Below are positions 50,408 through 58,206 of a stretch of 64,000 nucleotides of DNA, piece after piece. Both the position numbers and the translations under genes were made by a program. The notes below the pieces were generated by a model. It was not told where the DNA came from, did not search any database, and was given only the letters and a program-made list of their open reading frames with translations. Where the stretch lies: positions 124,001-188,000 of the forward strand of contig CAZAMP010000002.1 of assembly GCA_964486455.1 (NCBI GenBank), written 5' to 3'. This DNA comes from CAZAMP01 sp964486455 (GTDB lineage Bacteria > Eisenbacteria > RBG-16-71-46 > CAZAMP01). Within the stretch, counting starts at the first letter, position 1. Each line of letters opens with the position of its first letter.

Positions 50408-51264
50408 ACGTGGACATCATGTTGAATGAGTCCGAGGCGGCCGCCGCGGAGGAGAAGCTGCGGGCGCTCGAGTCGATGTTGGGTGGGCTCGCCCCCGTCG
50501 TCGTGGCGTTTTCTGGCGGGGTCGATTCGTGCTTTCTCCTCGCGACCGCGGCCCGCGTCATCGGTCACCGGGCGACCGCCGTGATCGGCGTTTCTCCTAG
50601 TCTCGCCGGTTCAGAGCTAAGAGAGGCGCGCGACCTTGCGAGTCGTTTCGATGTTGAGCTTAGAGAGGTGGAGACGCACGAGCTGAGCGTTCCGGAGTAC
50701 GTACGCAACGAGCCGGATCGCTGCTACTTCTGCAAGCAGGAGCTATTCCGTCGCATCAGCGACGCGACCCGAGATATCGAGGGTCGTGTCATCATTGAGG
50801 GCACGAACGCGTCCGATGAGTCCGATGACCGTCCCGGGATGCGCGCCTGTGCGGAGATGGCGGTCAAGAGCCCGCTACTCGACGCGCGGTTGACGAAGCG
50901 CGAGATTCGCTGGCTGTCGCGGAAGATGGATCTTCCCACGTGGGAGAAGCCCGAAGCCGCGTGCCTGGCGTCTCGAATTCCAACGGGCAGCTTCGTATCG
51001 CGCGAGTTGCTCGAGAGACTCGACGAGGCGGAAGCTAATCTTCGGGACGTCGGACTCCGGGAGTTTCGGGTGCGTCACATGGGGACGGTGGCCCGGATCG
51101 AGACCGCGCAGGCGGAGATGCAGCTGGCACTGGATCGACGGGACGAGATCGTTGCCCGGCTCAGGCGGTTGGGATACGATTATGTGACATTGGATTTGGC
51201 CGGCTACAAGAAGGGGGGGAGGGCCCAAACCCATGGCAAAGGCGCAGACCCAGACGGCGGATAA
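50404..51264 (+). CDS. larE: LarE-type ATP-dependent sulfur transferase with CXXC (Fe-S type)
   Basis: A 286-residue PP-loop enzyme: VVVAFSGGVDSCFLLATAA (ATP pyrophosphatase loop), EGTNASDESDDRPGMRA and TWEKPEAACLASRIPTGS with the conserved Cys187. LarE converts carboxylated nicotinate mononucleotide to thiocarboxyl forms for the nickel-pincer cofactor of lactate racemase-type enzymes. Besides Cys187 it has Cys107 and Cys110 (RCYFCK), the three-cysteine set of LarE proteins that use a [4Fe-4S] cluster to deliver sulfur catalytically instead of sacrificing the Cys. larA, larB and larC are absent from the window. The start GTG 50404 overlaps mltG. Confidence 0.9.
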   Translation: MNVDIMLNESEAAAAEEKLRALESMLGGLAPVVVAFSGGVDSCFLLATAARVIGHRATAVIGVSPSLAGSELREARDLASRFDVELREVETHELSVPEYVRNEPDRCYFCKQELFRRISDATRDIEGRVIIEGTNASDESDDRPGMRACAEMAVKSPLLDARLTKREIRWLSRKMDLPTWEKPEAACLASRIPTGSFVSRELLERLDEAEANLRDVGLREFRVRHMGTVARIETAQAEMQLALDRRDEIVARLRRLGYDYVTLDLAGYKKGGRAQTHGKGADPDGG

Positions 51265-51496
51265 GGCGCGCTCGCGAGAGGTGGCGAGGTCAAAGCCCAC
51301 CACCAAGCTCGCGCCGGGCCACGATGTCATCCAGGGACCGCAGTTCACTCGAAAGAATTATCTCCTTTTGGGTGTTGCCATTGCGACGATCGCGCTGGGA
51401 TTCATCACGCTGGCGCGGGGGTCGATGACACTCGCCCCGGCACTCATCGTCGCCGGCTACCTGGTCCTCGTTCCGTTGGCTATCCTAAAACGATAG
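51233..51496 (+). CDS. Small two-helix membrane protein (DUF3098-like)
   Basis: An 87-residue protein with a Lys/Ala/Thr-rich N-terminus and two hydrophobic helices (YLLLGVAIATIALGFITLA, LAPALIVAGYLVLVPLAIL). The arrangement resembles short DUF3098-type proteins. It overlaps the end of larE by 32 bases and has a purine-rich GGGGGGAGGG site. Function unknown; probably the last gene of the long operon. Confidence 0.65.
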   Translation: MAKAQTQTADKARSREVARSKPTTKLAPGHDVIQGPQFTRKNYLLLGVAIATIALGFITLARGSMTLAPALIVAGYLVLVPLAILKR

Positions 51497-51516
51497 AATA
51501 GGTTAACTGAATGGTC

Positions 51517-51593
51517 GGGCGAATAGCTCAGCTGGTTAGAGCGCTTGCCTTACAAGCAAGAGGTCACAGGTTCGAGCCCTGTTTCGCCCACCA
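51517..51593 (+). tRNA. tRNA-Val (anticodon TAC), CCA encoded
   Basis: The acceptor arms GGGCGAA (51517-51523) and TTCGCCC (51583-51589) pair, with discriminator A and CCA at 51591-51593. The anticodon stem CTTGC/GCAAG encloses loop CTTACAA, giving TAC. The T arm contains GGTTCGAGCCC. Confidence 0.95.
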
Positions 51594-51632
51594 ACTGAGA
51601 GGCCGCAGGCAGCCCTCAAGAAACCGTGCCAA

Positions 51633-51680
51633 CCCTCAGATTTTTGAGGGGTTGTGCCGTGTTACTCGTGTTGCTATACT
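51633..51680 (+). promoter_or_regulatory. Promoter of the dockerin-like gene with upstream hairpin
   Basis: TTGTGC (51652-51657) and TATACT (51675-51680) are separated by 17 bases. CCCTCA-GATTTT-TGAGGG (51633-51650) forms a 6-bp dyad ending 1 base before the -35 box; it may be an operator or the end of the tRNA transcript. A ~130-base leader would follow. Confidence 0.55.
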
Positions 51681-51817
51681 ACGTTACGAGATTTGGGTCA
51701 CGGCTTGTGAGGAAGGAAGGAGGTTGGGGGTCCGATAGATTTGGAGGCATCTGAGTTAACCTTTGCCTTTTTTGTCTATGGGTCTTCAGCAACGTTGAAG
51801 GCTTAGGAGGTGCATCG

Positions 51818-52435
51818 ATGAAGCGCTTTATACTCGTCTTGGCCGCGATCATGATTCCGGCCGCGGCGATGGCTAACATTCCGCATGCAGGAAACAGCAC
51901 GACTCCGGATGGCGTCGGTGTTTGCCCGGGTAGTGACTATCTGCTCACGGTCATTGTTCACGATCAGAACGACAACGTCATGCCGAACACGCCCGTTCGC
52001 GTGATCTTCAGTGACGTTTGTGATGGACTCATCAACTGGTGCACGGGCCAGGACCATCCGGTCATCGAGATGAACACGAATGGTAGCGGCGTGGCGGTCT
52101 TCGGCATTGACGCCGGTGGCTGCTGCATGGACGGGTTCCCCGCTCCGTGTGACAATGACGCTGGTGGCATTGGTACGGTCGTCATCGAGGCGGATCCCGC
52201 CGCGGTCGTGCTGAGCAGCTATGAGCACGTTGCTTCTCCTGACATGCATTCCGATGCCGGCGGCGGCAATCCGTGGGGTGCCGGGGACAAGGACGTCGAC
52301 CTGAACGACTTCGTCCGCTTCTCCTCGATCTTCCTCACGCTTTGCGGCTGCGGCGACCTGCAGGGTGGTGACGGCGATGTCGACCTCAACGACTTCGTTT
52401 CGTTCACCGCGCACTTCCTGCACAGCTGCATCTAG
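51818..52435 (+). CDS. Exported protein with two dockerin-like Ca-binding repeats
   Basis: A 205-residue protein with a signal peptide (FILVLAAIMIPAAAMA). Residues 25-140 look like an Ig-like beta domain (YLLTVIVHDQNDNVMPNTPVR, GSGVAVFGIDAGGCC) with six or more cysteines, probably disulphide-bonded. The C-terminus holds two F-hand-like repeats, GDKDVDLNDFVRFSSIFL (about 155-172) and GDGDVDLNDFVSFTAHFL (about 183-200), like dockerin halves. AGGAGGTG lies 7 bases before the ATG, the strongest binding site in the window, and promoter and terminator are clear, so expression may be high. No certain cohesin partner is in the window. Confidence 0.75.
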   Translation: MKRFILVLAAIMIPAAAMANIPHAGNSTTPDGVGVCPGSDYLLTVIVHDQNDNVMPNTPVRVIFSDVCDGLINWCTGQDHPVIEMNTNGSGVAVFGIDAGGCCMDGFPAPCDNDAGGIGTVVIEADPAAVVLSSYEHVASPDMHSDAGGGNPWGAGDKDVDLNDFVRFSSIFLTLCGCGDLQGGDGDVDLNDFVSFTAHFLHSCI

Positions 52436-52450
52436 AGTTCGAGCTTCGTG

Positions 52451-52479
52451 GCCCCCGCTTCACGGCGGGGGCTTTTTTT
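52451..52479 (+). terminator. Rho-independent terminator
   Basis: GCCCCCGC (52451-52458), loop TTCACG and GCGGGGGC (52465-52472) form an 8-bp GC stem followed by seven T (52473-52479), 13 bases after the dockerin-like gene stop. Confidence 0.95.
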
Positions 52480-52611
52480 GCCGCCAATTAGGACTTGCTC
52501 CCCTCCGTAGGTTCTGATAATCGTCAATCAACGTCACGGGGTTAGAATCACGAAGAACAAGGCTCACCCCTCACGCGGGGAGTGCGGTGTTCTGGGTTGA
52601 GGAGGAGAGAC

Positions 52612-53352
52612 ATGGATCGAATTGGTAAGGGGGTGCTGGGTCTGGCGGTCGTGCTTCTGATTGCCGCGCCGGCGGGCGCCGACGACATTCAGGCCGACTA
52701 CGGATTTGTCATCCACACGACCGCGGCCGGCTACGGCGGATGCGGCACGGTCGAAGACGCCGACATTAATGAGTGTGCTGACATAGACGCGGTCGGCGGC
52801 GGGCTCAATGACAACTGGTTCATCTGGGTGTTCGCCTTCGGGTACAAGAGCGCGACGCGACCGGGCGGTGAGGGTGAAGATCCCATCCCGTGGCCGATCG
52901 ACGCGGGCATCGGTGGAGCGCAGTTCGGTATCGACTACCACGGAACGGTTGATGTGGGCGGGTGGAGTCTCTGCACGGGCGGCCAGGAGATTCCACAGAA
53001 CAATCTCGAGGGCCTCTGGCCGGCAAGCGGTACCGGGAACGCGGTGACATGGCCGGATGGCGGATATGACAGCCCGAGCACGGGCCAGTTCGCGAAGATC
53101 GGCTACTTTACCGTCAACCCGGGATCGACGGGACAGATGTGGATCACAGTGGATCCCAGGCTCGCCCAAACGTGGCCGCCCGATGGGGCCGCGCTCTTCA
53201 GTTCGGACGAGCCGCTCGACTACGAGGTTCTGGAGGTCGGGTTCTCGATCGGCGACGTCGGTGGCGACCAGCCGGGGGCCGCGGACCGGTCCTGTGCCAA
53301 GGATGTCCCGATCATCGAGACGAGCTGGGGGCAGCTCAAGTCCTACTACTAG
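52612..53352 (+). CDS. Exported protein of unknown function with C-terminal TSWG..K.YY tail
   Basis: A 246-residue protein from ATG 52612 (GAGGAGGAGA upstream) with a signal peptide (VLGLAVVLLIAAPAGA). The middle is beta-rich (GGAQFGIDYHGTVDVGGW, FAKIGYFTVNPGSTGQMWIT), with the alternation of strands seen in cohesin or Ig-like domains; this fold guess is weak. It ends PIIETSWGQLKSYY, matching the tail of the protein at 27021. It lies directly after the dockerin-like gene but behind that gene's terminator, so it is a separate transcript. Function is unknown. Confidence 0.65.
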   Translation: MDRIGKGVLGLAVVLLIAAPAGADDIQADYGFVIHTTAAGYGGCGTVEDADINECADIDAVGGGLNDNWFIWVFAFGYKSATRPGGEGEDPIPWPIDAGIGGAQFGIDYHGTVDVGGWSLCTGGQEIPQNNLEGLWPASGTGNAVTWPDGGYDSPSTGQFAKIGYFTVNPGSTGQMWITVDPRLAQTWPPDGAALFSSDEPLDYEVLEVGFSIGDVGGDQPGAADRSCAKDVPIIETSWGQLKSYY

Positions 53353-53414
53353 CTTCTAGCCGAGCACGGCGACCGCGCCATCAGGCGTAACGTCGAGCCG
53401 GAGTAGTAAATTGA

Positions 53415-53441
53415 GGCGGCGCGCGATGCGCCGCCTTTTTT
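53415..53441 (+). terminator. Rho-independent terminator
   Basis: GGCGGCGC (53415-53422), loop GCGAT and GCGCCGCC (53428-53435) form a perfect 8-bp stem followed by six T (53436-53441). Confidence 0.95.
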
Positions 53442-53542
53442 GCGCCGTTTGGCCACCTCTGCTATCCTCCCCGGGTTCTGATCCAACCGGACTATTCGAC
53501 GACGTCGCGTCCGCACGCCGGCGTGACGGGGGGTGCCTGCCG

Positions 53543-55285
53543 ATGCTGAAACGAGTACTGACTGCCGCAAGCGCCTGCGTCATGGGCCTGGTGGCGTGTG
53601 AAGGGCCGGGGGATGAAGTCGCGCTGCGATTCGACGGCGCCACGATGAGCCTGGCTGAGTTCGAGAAGGAACTCCGGCACAAAGGACCCACCATCAATGA
53701 TTCCTCTGAACGAGACTCGCTCATCCTGGAGTTCGGGAACGGGCTTCTGGACAAGCTGGTGATGGCGAGGGAGGCGCGCACGAACGTACGCGGCGACGAG
53801 AAGCGTCTCGCGAGCGAAGCCCTCAAGGCCAGCCAAGAATCAGTATTGGAAGAGCACAGGGCACGGCTCTTCGAGGAGCTCGATTTCAGCGATGAACGAA
53901 TGCAGGAGGTCTACACCTACCTCGGCCATAAGGTTCGGATCCGGCACATCCTCTGCGAAACCCGAGAGGAGGCGGAGGAGATCCACGGTCTCCTCGAGGG
54001 CGGTGCCGACTTCGTTGAGTTGGTGCGCGAGCGATCAAAGGATGCGTTTTCCGTCCAACAGGGTGGAGAACTCGACTGGTTCGGCTACGGTGATGTCGCC
54101 GGTCTGGATGATGCGGCCTACGATCTGGAGGGCGGCGAGATCAGCGAGCCGGTATGGACCCGAAGGGGCTGGCACGTCGTTCGACTCGATGAGCGGCAGC
54201 CGCGCGATCGAACCGGGATTGACTTGGACGAGGAGCTCTTCAAGACCCACTATGTCGACAAGCTGAAGCGGCAGCGATGGGAAGAGTTCTTGAGCATCAT
54301 GTGGGATACCTACGAGCCCACATGGGACGATGAGACGCTCGAGCTCGCGCTCGTGCTGCATACCGACTACAGGGACCGCTACGCGGCGATGACGCAGGAA
54401 CTCCAGGCGGTTCAGGACTCCGGCGGCCCGATCCCGGACTATGTGAGGACGTTTCCGCGAGGGCCCGAACCGACGGACGAGCAAGGCAAAGCGGTCATCA
54501 TCACCGGGAACCACGGCTTCACGTTCACTGTTGAAGAGGCGTCGACCGCGATGTGGGGTGAGTCGTTCAAGGATCGTCCCGACCCCTGGGTTCCCTCCTC
54601 CTACCGGAACTGGGTGCGCGACACGGCAATGGAGTACGCGGCGGTGTTCGAGGCCCGGCGGCAATTCCCGAGCAAAGATCCGGAGATGGCGCGGGCCATC
54701 AGCGACGCGGAGGAGTTCACCTACGTCCAAGCGCTCTACGGGGCCGAGGTCCAGCGAAAGACGAGAGTGTCGGCCGATTCACTGCAGGCGTTCTTCGAGC
54801 GCCACAAGGACTTCTACAGCTGGCGCCCGCCCCTGGACCTGGCGGTCTTTCTGACGAAAGACGAGGGCGTCGGCCGGCAAATTGCCGCGGCCCTCGAGGA
54901 AGGGGCGACGGCCGAGGAGATAGAGAAGCGCTTTGCGCACGACGAGTCGCTGGAGGTGAGGCCCCGGACCGGCCTCAAGTCTTCGTTTTCCGAACCGGAG
55001 GGTCTTTCGACGTTCGTTCGGGGGCTCGGGGACGAGTCGGGAGCGGTAGGGGGGCCGGAGGCCATTGCCGGCGCGTATTGGGTCGTCCGTATCGAAGAAG
55101 TCGGCCAGCCGAAACCCATGACATTCGAAGAAGCTCACCAGTACGTGCTTCTCCATTGCGGCTCGCACCTGCGCGAGTTGCGCGCACGTGCATTTCTGGA
55201 CAGCCTGAGGGAAGAGATGAGCGCGGAGCTCTACGACGACGTGATCCTGAAGGCGAGAATCGGCTCAGCCGAAGGAGGATCGTGA
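53543..55285 (+). CDS. SurA-like parvulin peptidyl-prolyl isomerase lipoprotein (first of three)
   Basis: A 580-residue protein. ATG 53543 yields a lipoprotein signal with lipobox LVAC. A SurA-type N-terminal helical region follows (MSLAEFEKELRHKG, FGNGLLDKLVMAREARTNV). A parvulin rotamase domain lies at ~130-220: VRIRHILCETREEAEEIHGLL, ELDWFGYGDVAGLDDAAYDL and ISEPVWTRRGWHVVRLDER. A second, more divergent rotamase-like segment lies at ~420-520 (PLDLAVFLTKDEGVGRQIA, AYWVVRIEEVGQPKPMTF). It probably works as a periplasmic chaperone/isomerase for exported or outer-membrane proteins. The next gene starts 2 bp after its stop, so it heads a three-gene cluster that precedes the C25 peptidase. Confidence 0.85.
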   Translation: MLKRVLTAASACVMGLVACEGPGDEVALRFDGATMSLAEFEKELRHKGPTINDSSERDSLILEFGNGLLDKLVMAREARTNVRGDEKRLASEALKASQESVLEEHRARLFEELDFSDERMQEVYTYLGHKVRIRHILCETREEAEEIHGLLEGGADFVELVRERSKDAFSVQQGGELDWFGYGDVAGLDDAAYDLEGGEISEPVWTRRGWHVVRLDERQPRDRTGIDLDEELFKTHYVDKLKRQRWEEFLSIMWDTYEPTWDDETLELALVLHTDYRDRYAAMTQELQAVQDSGGPIPDYVRTFPRGPEPTDEQGKAVIITGNHGFTFTVEEASTAMWGESFKDRPDPWVPSSYRNWVRDTAMEYAAVFEARRQFPSKDPEMARAISDAEEFTYVQALYGAEVQRKTRVSADSLQAFFERHKDFYSWRPPLDLAVFLTKDEGVGRQIAAALEEGATAEEIEKRFAHDESLEVRPRTGLKSSFSEPEGLSTFVRGLGDESGAVGGPEAIAGAYWVVRIEEVGQPKPMTFEEAHQYVLLHCGSHLRELRARAFLDSLREEMSAELYDDVILKARIGSAEGGS

Positions 55286-55287
55286 TC

Positions 55288-56982
55288 ATGTCCTCGCGTT
55301 CAATAGTGTCACTGCTACTCGTGGTCCTGGGAATGCTCGCCCCCGCGGTTGTGCGGGCGGATGATCTTCCGGAGGGCGTGCTTGTCGATGTGGCGGGTGA
55401 GACTATTACGGTCGGAGATCTCGCCCGAACCGCCGCTCCCACTGAGGAGAACGATGAGCACTCCCATGATCATCAGCAGGCCGAATCTCCGAAAGATAGA
55501 GACAAGGCCGAAGTTCTCGACGAGCTCATCGAACGGAAGCTCCTGATGCTCGGCGCGCTGGATGTCTACGATGACGCGCGTGCCGTGCAAGACAGTGTCG
55601 AGAAGTTCGAGACGATCGGGCAGATCTGCAGGTCAGTCGCCAAAAGTCTCGAGCCGTCCATGATGGATCTCACCGATGACGTGTTGGCAGCGTTCAAGGA
55701 GGAGCGCAAGCACCTGCTGCGGGGACGTCATATCGTACTGCCCACCGAAGAAGATGTTGCCGAGGCGTTCAGGCGCCTCGAGGCGGGCGAGCCATTCGAG
55801 GATGTCGCGAAGGAGATGTCCGTCGACAATTCCACCCGCGCGGCCGGCGGGCGATTCTGGCCGTTTCGCAAGGGCAAGTCGTTCGCGAAGCTCGAAGAGC
55901 TCATCGGCGGGCTCGAGCTCGGCACGTGGGGAGGGCCGATCCACACCCGCATGGGCTACCATATCGCGCTGTGTGAAAGCGTCGAGGTCAGACCCGAGCC
56001 GGATGCCTACCTGACAAACGAGCGGCTGGTCGAGTTCATCACGATTAGGGAAGTGCTCGATCGGGAGGACGCGTGGCTGATCGATCGCGCCGCGGAGCAC
56101 GGGATCGTAGTGTCGGATGAGACCGTCGATCTCGTCCACAAACACCTCAGACCGTCGCCCGGACGCCTGCCTCCGCACTGGACGGAGACGTGGACGCCGA
56201 CGGACGATCCGATCTGTGTGGCGTCGTCCGGCGAGACCCTGACCGTCGCGGACTTCCTGGCCTTCATGGCGGCCCCCGAGATTCGTGCGTGGCCTCAACC
56301 ACGAAACCGCCACAGCATCGCAACGGCGGCGCGGCGGATCGCGGTTGCGAGCATCCTGGCGAACAGATATGCGGAGGGCGACTATCCGCTCGGCGATGAT
56401 GAGAAGGCCGAGATCCGCGAACACATCGAGCGAGATCTCATCGCCATGATTACCAGGCGACGGATCGAGGCGGCGGAGATCGATTCGATGAGCGCGGTGC
56501 AGGCTTTCAAAGCCAACCCGAAGGAATTCCGCTGGCCCGAACAGGCCCAGCTTGCGGCGGTTCTCACACGCAACCGCGAGGCGATAGACGAGCTCATAGC
56601 CCTCCTGGAGGGCGGGGCCACGTTCGACGAAGCGGCGATCCGTGCCCAGGAGATCGATTCGGACCTGGTCTATGCGCCCTACACGCCCCTCTATCCGAAG
56701 GGTTCGTTCAAGGATACCGACGAGATGGTCTTCGCGATGGAGCCGGGAGAGCACACGGATGTCATCGAGACGGGCGGAGGGACCCACTTCGCCGTCTACA
56801 AGCTCCTCGACAAGCGGCCGCCACGGCCGATGCGGATCGGAGAGATCAGTCACGAGGAGCTGCTCCAGCGAGTGTCGGCCATGGTTCACGTCGATAGGCG
56901 AAAAGAACTCCTGGAGGAGCTTCGGGGCAAGTTCGCCGTGCGCCGTGACGAACGCCAGATCGCGGAAGCCTTGGGGTCTTAA
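55288..56982 (+). CDS. SurA-like parvulin peptidyl-prolyl isomerase (second of three)
   Basis: A 564-residue protein with a signal peptide (IVSLLLVVLGMLAPAVVRA) and no lipobox. ATG 55288 has AAGGAGG 9 bases upstream. A His/Glu-rich loop (EENDEHSHDHQQ) precedes the SurA-type helices. Rotamase domain 1 (~145-235) contains RGRHIVLPTEEDVAEAFRRL and GGRFWPFRKGKSFAKLEELI with MGYHIALCESVE. Domain 2 (~410-510) contains FRWPEQAQLAAVLTRNREAI and GTHFAVYKLLDKRPPRPM. It has the same overall plan as the preceding protein but limited obvious identity, so they look like old paralogues. A periplasmic folding role is inferred. Confidence 0.82.
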   Translation: MSSRSIVSLLLVVLGMLAPAVVRADDLPEGVLVDVAGETITVGDLARTAAPTEENDEHSHDHQQAESPKDRDKAEVLDELIERKLLMLGALDVYDDARAVQDSVEKFETIGQICRSVAKSLEPSMMDLTDDVLAAFKEERKHLLRGRHIVLPTEEDVAEAFRRLEAGEPFEDVAKEMSVDNSTRAAGGRFWPFRKGKSFAKLEELIGGLELGTWGGPIHTRMGYHIALCESVEVRPEPDAYLTNERLVEFITIREVLDREDAWLIDRAAEHGIVVSDETVDLVHKHLRPSPGRLPPHWTETWTPTDDPICVASSGETLTVADFLAFMAAPEIRAWPQPRNRHSIATAARRIAVASILANRYAEGDYPLGDDEKAEIREHIERDLIAMITRRRIEAAEIDSMSAVQAFKANPKEFRWPEQAQLAAVLTRNREAIDELIALLEGGATFDEAAIRAQEIDSDLVYAPYTPLYPKGSFKDTDEMVFAMEPGEHTDVIETGGGTHFAVYKLLDKRPPRPMRIGEISHEELLQRVSAMVHVDRRKELLEELRGKFAVRRDERQIAEALGS

Positions 56983-56996
56983 GCCGGGACGATGAT

Positions 56997-58070
56997 GTGA
57001 AACGAACAACCGCAAGCTCTCTGCTCGTGCTGGTCGTCGTGCTCCTCGCGTGTTCGCGCGGGGATAAGCCTCTGGCGACGTTTGGAACGGATTCACTCAC
57101 TCCAACGGAGTATATCGAGGAGCTCGATTTCTTCCTGGAGGAGACGCAGACCCTCGCGGACGTGGGGGTAACGCCGGAGGCGTTCCTCGATCGCGCCGTG
57201 AGGTTTCGCATTCTATCGAGCGCGGCGGAGAGGAGCACTCCGCGTCTCGGTCCACGCGATACCGCTCGCCTGGCCGCCTATCGTGAGCGATTGTTGCAGC
57301 AGGCCATGGTTGAGGAGGCGTTCGCGGACGGGCCGCCGGTGGAGGCCGGGTCCGAGGAGTACCGCCGCCGATTGTCGTTGTTTGAAGAAGATCTGCTTCG
57401 CACGGCATCGTTCGCGCCGGATACGAGCCTGCACGAGCTGATGGCCCTGCGGCTCGGGGCATTTAGAGATAGTGTCGTGAGGGAGGGCGTCGATCTGAGG
57501 AGCGCAGGTGCTCCGCGTTTCTCGGGGGAGCTCGAGGCGCGAGTCCTGTTTCAGGTCATGGGATCCGGCTTCCCGCTCGGGGTCTTGGTGGCGGAACTCT
57601 CAGCTTCCGGAATGCTGTGGATGCCCCAGGTCTGGACGTCCGAGACCGCTCTAGCACTGTCGCGACGCCGCGCGCTTTCGGCCATCCTAGACGAGATTTC
57701 GCGACAGAAGGGCTACATGGAGCGGCCGGATATCCGAGCGCGCGTGGTGCGAAAGCGCCGAGAGCTGACCGTGAACACGTTGTTGCGTGAGCTCTGGCGC
57801 GGTTCTGAGCCCACCGAGGAGGATCTGACCGAGCTTCGTGTCGCGCCCGATGGGACCGTCAGGGATTCGGTCGCAGTTCGACAGCTGGCAGATCAGCTGG
57901 TTCGCCAGCGACAGGCCCAGCGCCTGGACGAGTACATCAATCAGCTTTCTGCCCAGATGGATGTTCAGTTTTTCCCCGAGCGGCTCGATGATGCCATCGC
58001 GCGTTTCGAGGCGATGCGCCGCGAGCGCGCGGCCGGCGGGCCGGTCGACCTCTCCGCGCGGGGAGGATGA
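56997..58070 (+). CDS. SurA-N-like lipoprotein without clear rotamase domain (third of three)
   Basis: A 357-residue protein starting at GTG 56997, with a lipoprotein signal (lipobox VLLAC). It is almost wholly helical. The opening (LATFGTDSLTPTEYIEELDFFL, FLDRAVRFRILSSAAER) resembles the SurA N-terminal segment of the two upstream proteins, but I see no parvulin motif. It may be a chaperone-only member. It lies 14 bp after the previous gene. Family assignment is tentative. Confidence 0.6.
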   Translation: MKRTTASSLLVLVVVLLACSRGDKPLATFGTDSLTPTEYIEELDFFLEETQTLADVGVTPEAFLDRAVRFRILSSAAERSTPRLGPRDTARLAAYRERLLQQAMVEEAFADGPPVEAGSEEYRRRLSLFEEDLLRTASFAPDTSLHELMALRLGAFRDSVVREGVDLRSAGAPRFSGELEARVLFQVMGSGFPLGVLVAELSASGMLWMPQVWTSETALALSRRRALSAILDEISRQKGYMERPDIRARVVRKRRELTVNTLLRELWRGSEPTEEDLTELRVAPDGTVRDSVAVRQLADQLVRQRQAQRLDEYINQLSAQMDVQFFPERLDDAIARFEAMRRERAAGGPVDLSARGG

Positions 58071-58206
58071 TTTCGGCTGGGACTCGGGCGATCTCGACAT
58101 CTGGAACCTGACCAATCCGGCTTTGTATTAACATAGTCACTGAGCAAAGCCGGGCATCGAGTCCCCCTCAGTCTGCACCGATCCCTTCGGCGGGTTAGGA
58201 GTCAAT

